DNA of 64,000 bases from Paracyclopina nana. Its lineage: Eukaryota; Arthropoda; Copepoda; Cyclopoida; Cyclopettidae. Below the pieces are notes generated by a model. It did no database searches, was not told where the DNA came from, and saw only the letters and a program-made list of their open reading frames with translations. Where the stretch lies: assembly GCA_019096065.1 (NCBI GenBank), contig JAGUCH010000005.1, positions 5,828,001-5,892,000 on the forward strand. Reading direction: 5' to 3'. The translations under genes were made by a program, and so were the position numbers. This document shows, in pieces, positions 63,089 through 64,000 of the stretch (the stretch's first letter is position 1; the number at the start of each line of letters is the position of its first letter).

Positions 63089-64000
63089 TTTACTATTATA
63101 GTGCCTATAATAGTTAAAACCCACACATGAGCACATGAGAATAGAAAAGGTTACGCATTTTTTGTTTTCTTTCTTTGCTGAGGAGCTTGGTGTGAATTTG
63201 CGTTATTTATTGCTTTATTATTCAGGATTTCCAATTTCTATTGTTGTGTTATGACAAAAGTGAGCATAAATCAGCTTATCCCAAAGCCGCCTGAAATTCT
63301 GAGCCGTATTTCCCATGATATACAACATTCAAAGAAAGGCTTAATTTTTGTTATGGTAAATTCGAATTCTTTGTAAGAGGAAAGTCTCTTTTTTAAAAGT
63401 TTGATTCATTGCTTTGTCTTCAGAGGACGAAATCGTCACGCTACGTAATTTGTTTACCTTGACACAGATCAGCCTTGACTCCTTACTCACAGATTATCTT
63501 TTGGTCTACTTACAAGAAAATTGCTGCAATTCATGGCAAATTATGTCTTCTTCCTTAATTGCATCTTCTAGCCTCCAAAAAGGGAATGCTTATAAAAATA
63601 GATGTAAGCTCGTTTTTATTACGTCAATTTTCAATTTCAACCTGTTTGTCAAGATCGCAACATTCCTCAATCACCCAACCTTGGAATATTTTAAAATGCC
63701 TAATTCCGATTTACATACTGAATGATATGCCAAAAATCCTTCAAAAAATACCAAGATCAAACCTTGACCTGCTGCCTAATGCTAAGGTCAATATGAATAA
63801 GTGGGAGTCAAATTAAAAATCAGTGTAAGCAAAACTGAACAATGCTGAGATTAGCTGATACTTTTCCACATCAAAATCAGAGCTGAGATTCAGCATTTGA
63901 ATGCTGAGTAAATGCCACTTTGCTTGATCAATCACATCACACCAAAAATAATCAGCTCAGAGTTGGAATCAACAATTTCTCAGTTCAGCTGAGTCTTTCT
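63089..64000. other. Intergenic DNA to the window end
   Basis: An open frame after a possible acceptor (CTTTGTCTTCAG, to about 63,421) has no recognisable motif. Nothing else is seen. Confidence 0.35.

Noticed and set aside
63414-63725. Open frame after a possible splice acceptor
   Set aside because: Composition follows the AT-rich background and no conserved motif or partner exon was seen.

Overview
The window is animal nuclear DNA: spliced genes with GT-AG introns, a metazoan R7-type RGS gene, two ARL4 small-GTPase genes, one LTR retrotransposon and many short inverted-repeat (MITE) elements in AT-rich DNA. An arthropod, possibly a crustacean, fits best, but nothing here fixes the species. 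Everything was read by eye; family names rest on remembered protein signatures, not on a search.

Layout. (1) 1-7.7 kb, + strand: an RGS9/RGS11-type regulator of G-protein signalling with DEP, R7H, GGL and RGS domains. Its 3' end is alternatively spliced and its long tail carries two VCPWE motifs. (2) 7.7-12.0 kb: AT-rich DNA with no secure gene. (3) 12,049-19,257: a whole-looking Ty3/Gypsy element with identical 286-bp LTRs and an ACATT target duplication; it has an extra downstream ORF with a membrane segment. (4) 22,950-23,696, + strand: ARL4 copy 1 (two exons). (5) 24-33 kb: intergenic DNA with scattered MITEs. (6) 33,180-42,383: a 9.2-kb inverted-repeat element with matching ends and a perfect 8-bp target duplication (CATTTATG). 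It is filled with 110-bp satellite repeats in opposite orientations at its two ends and a 160-bp satellite in its core. (7) 42.4-53 kb: intergenic DNA with MITEs. (8) 53,199-55,061, - strand: ARL4 copy 2, with the same intron position as copy 1. (9) 55-64 kb: foldback elements, a second inverted-repeat element built on a GGAATATAAC-type minisatellite, and a few exon-like pieces that I cannot name.

The most striking observation is that nearly every 110-bp satellite unit of the 9.2-kb element carries GGGTCAATGACCT. This is a perfect one-spaced inverted repeat of the nuclear-receptor half-site, the PAL1 form bound by ecdysone receptor/USP in arthropods. About 45 copies sit in one transposon-like block. 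Also notable are a clean 9-unit (1,440-bp) duplication inside the 160-bp array, a set of 222-bp Harbinger-like MITEs with TAA/TTA target sites, and a foldback family whose AAT target duplication is proven by an insertion into the satellite.

The host genes share a signalling theme: RGS9/11-type proteins act as GTPase accelerators for Gi/o or Gq-class alpha subunits together with G-beta-5, and ARL4 GTPases act at the plasma membrane. Their proximity is not evidence of a joint pathway.
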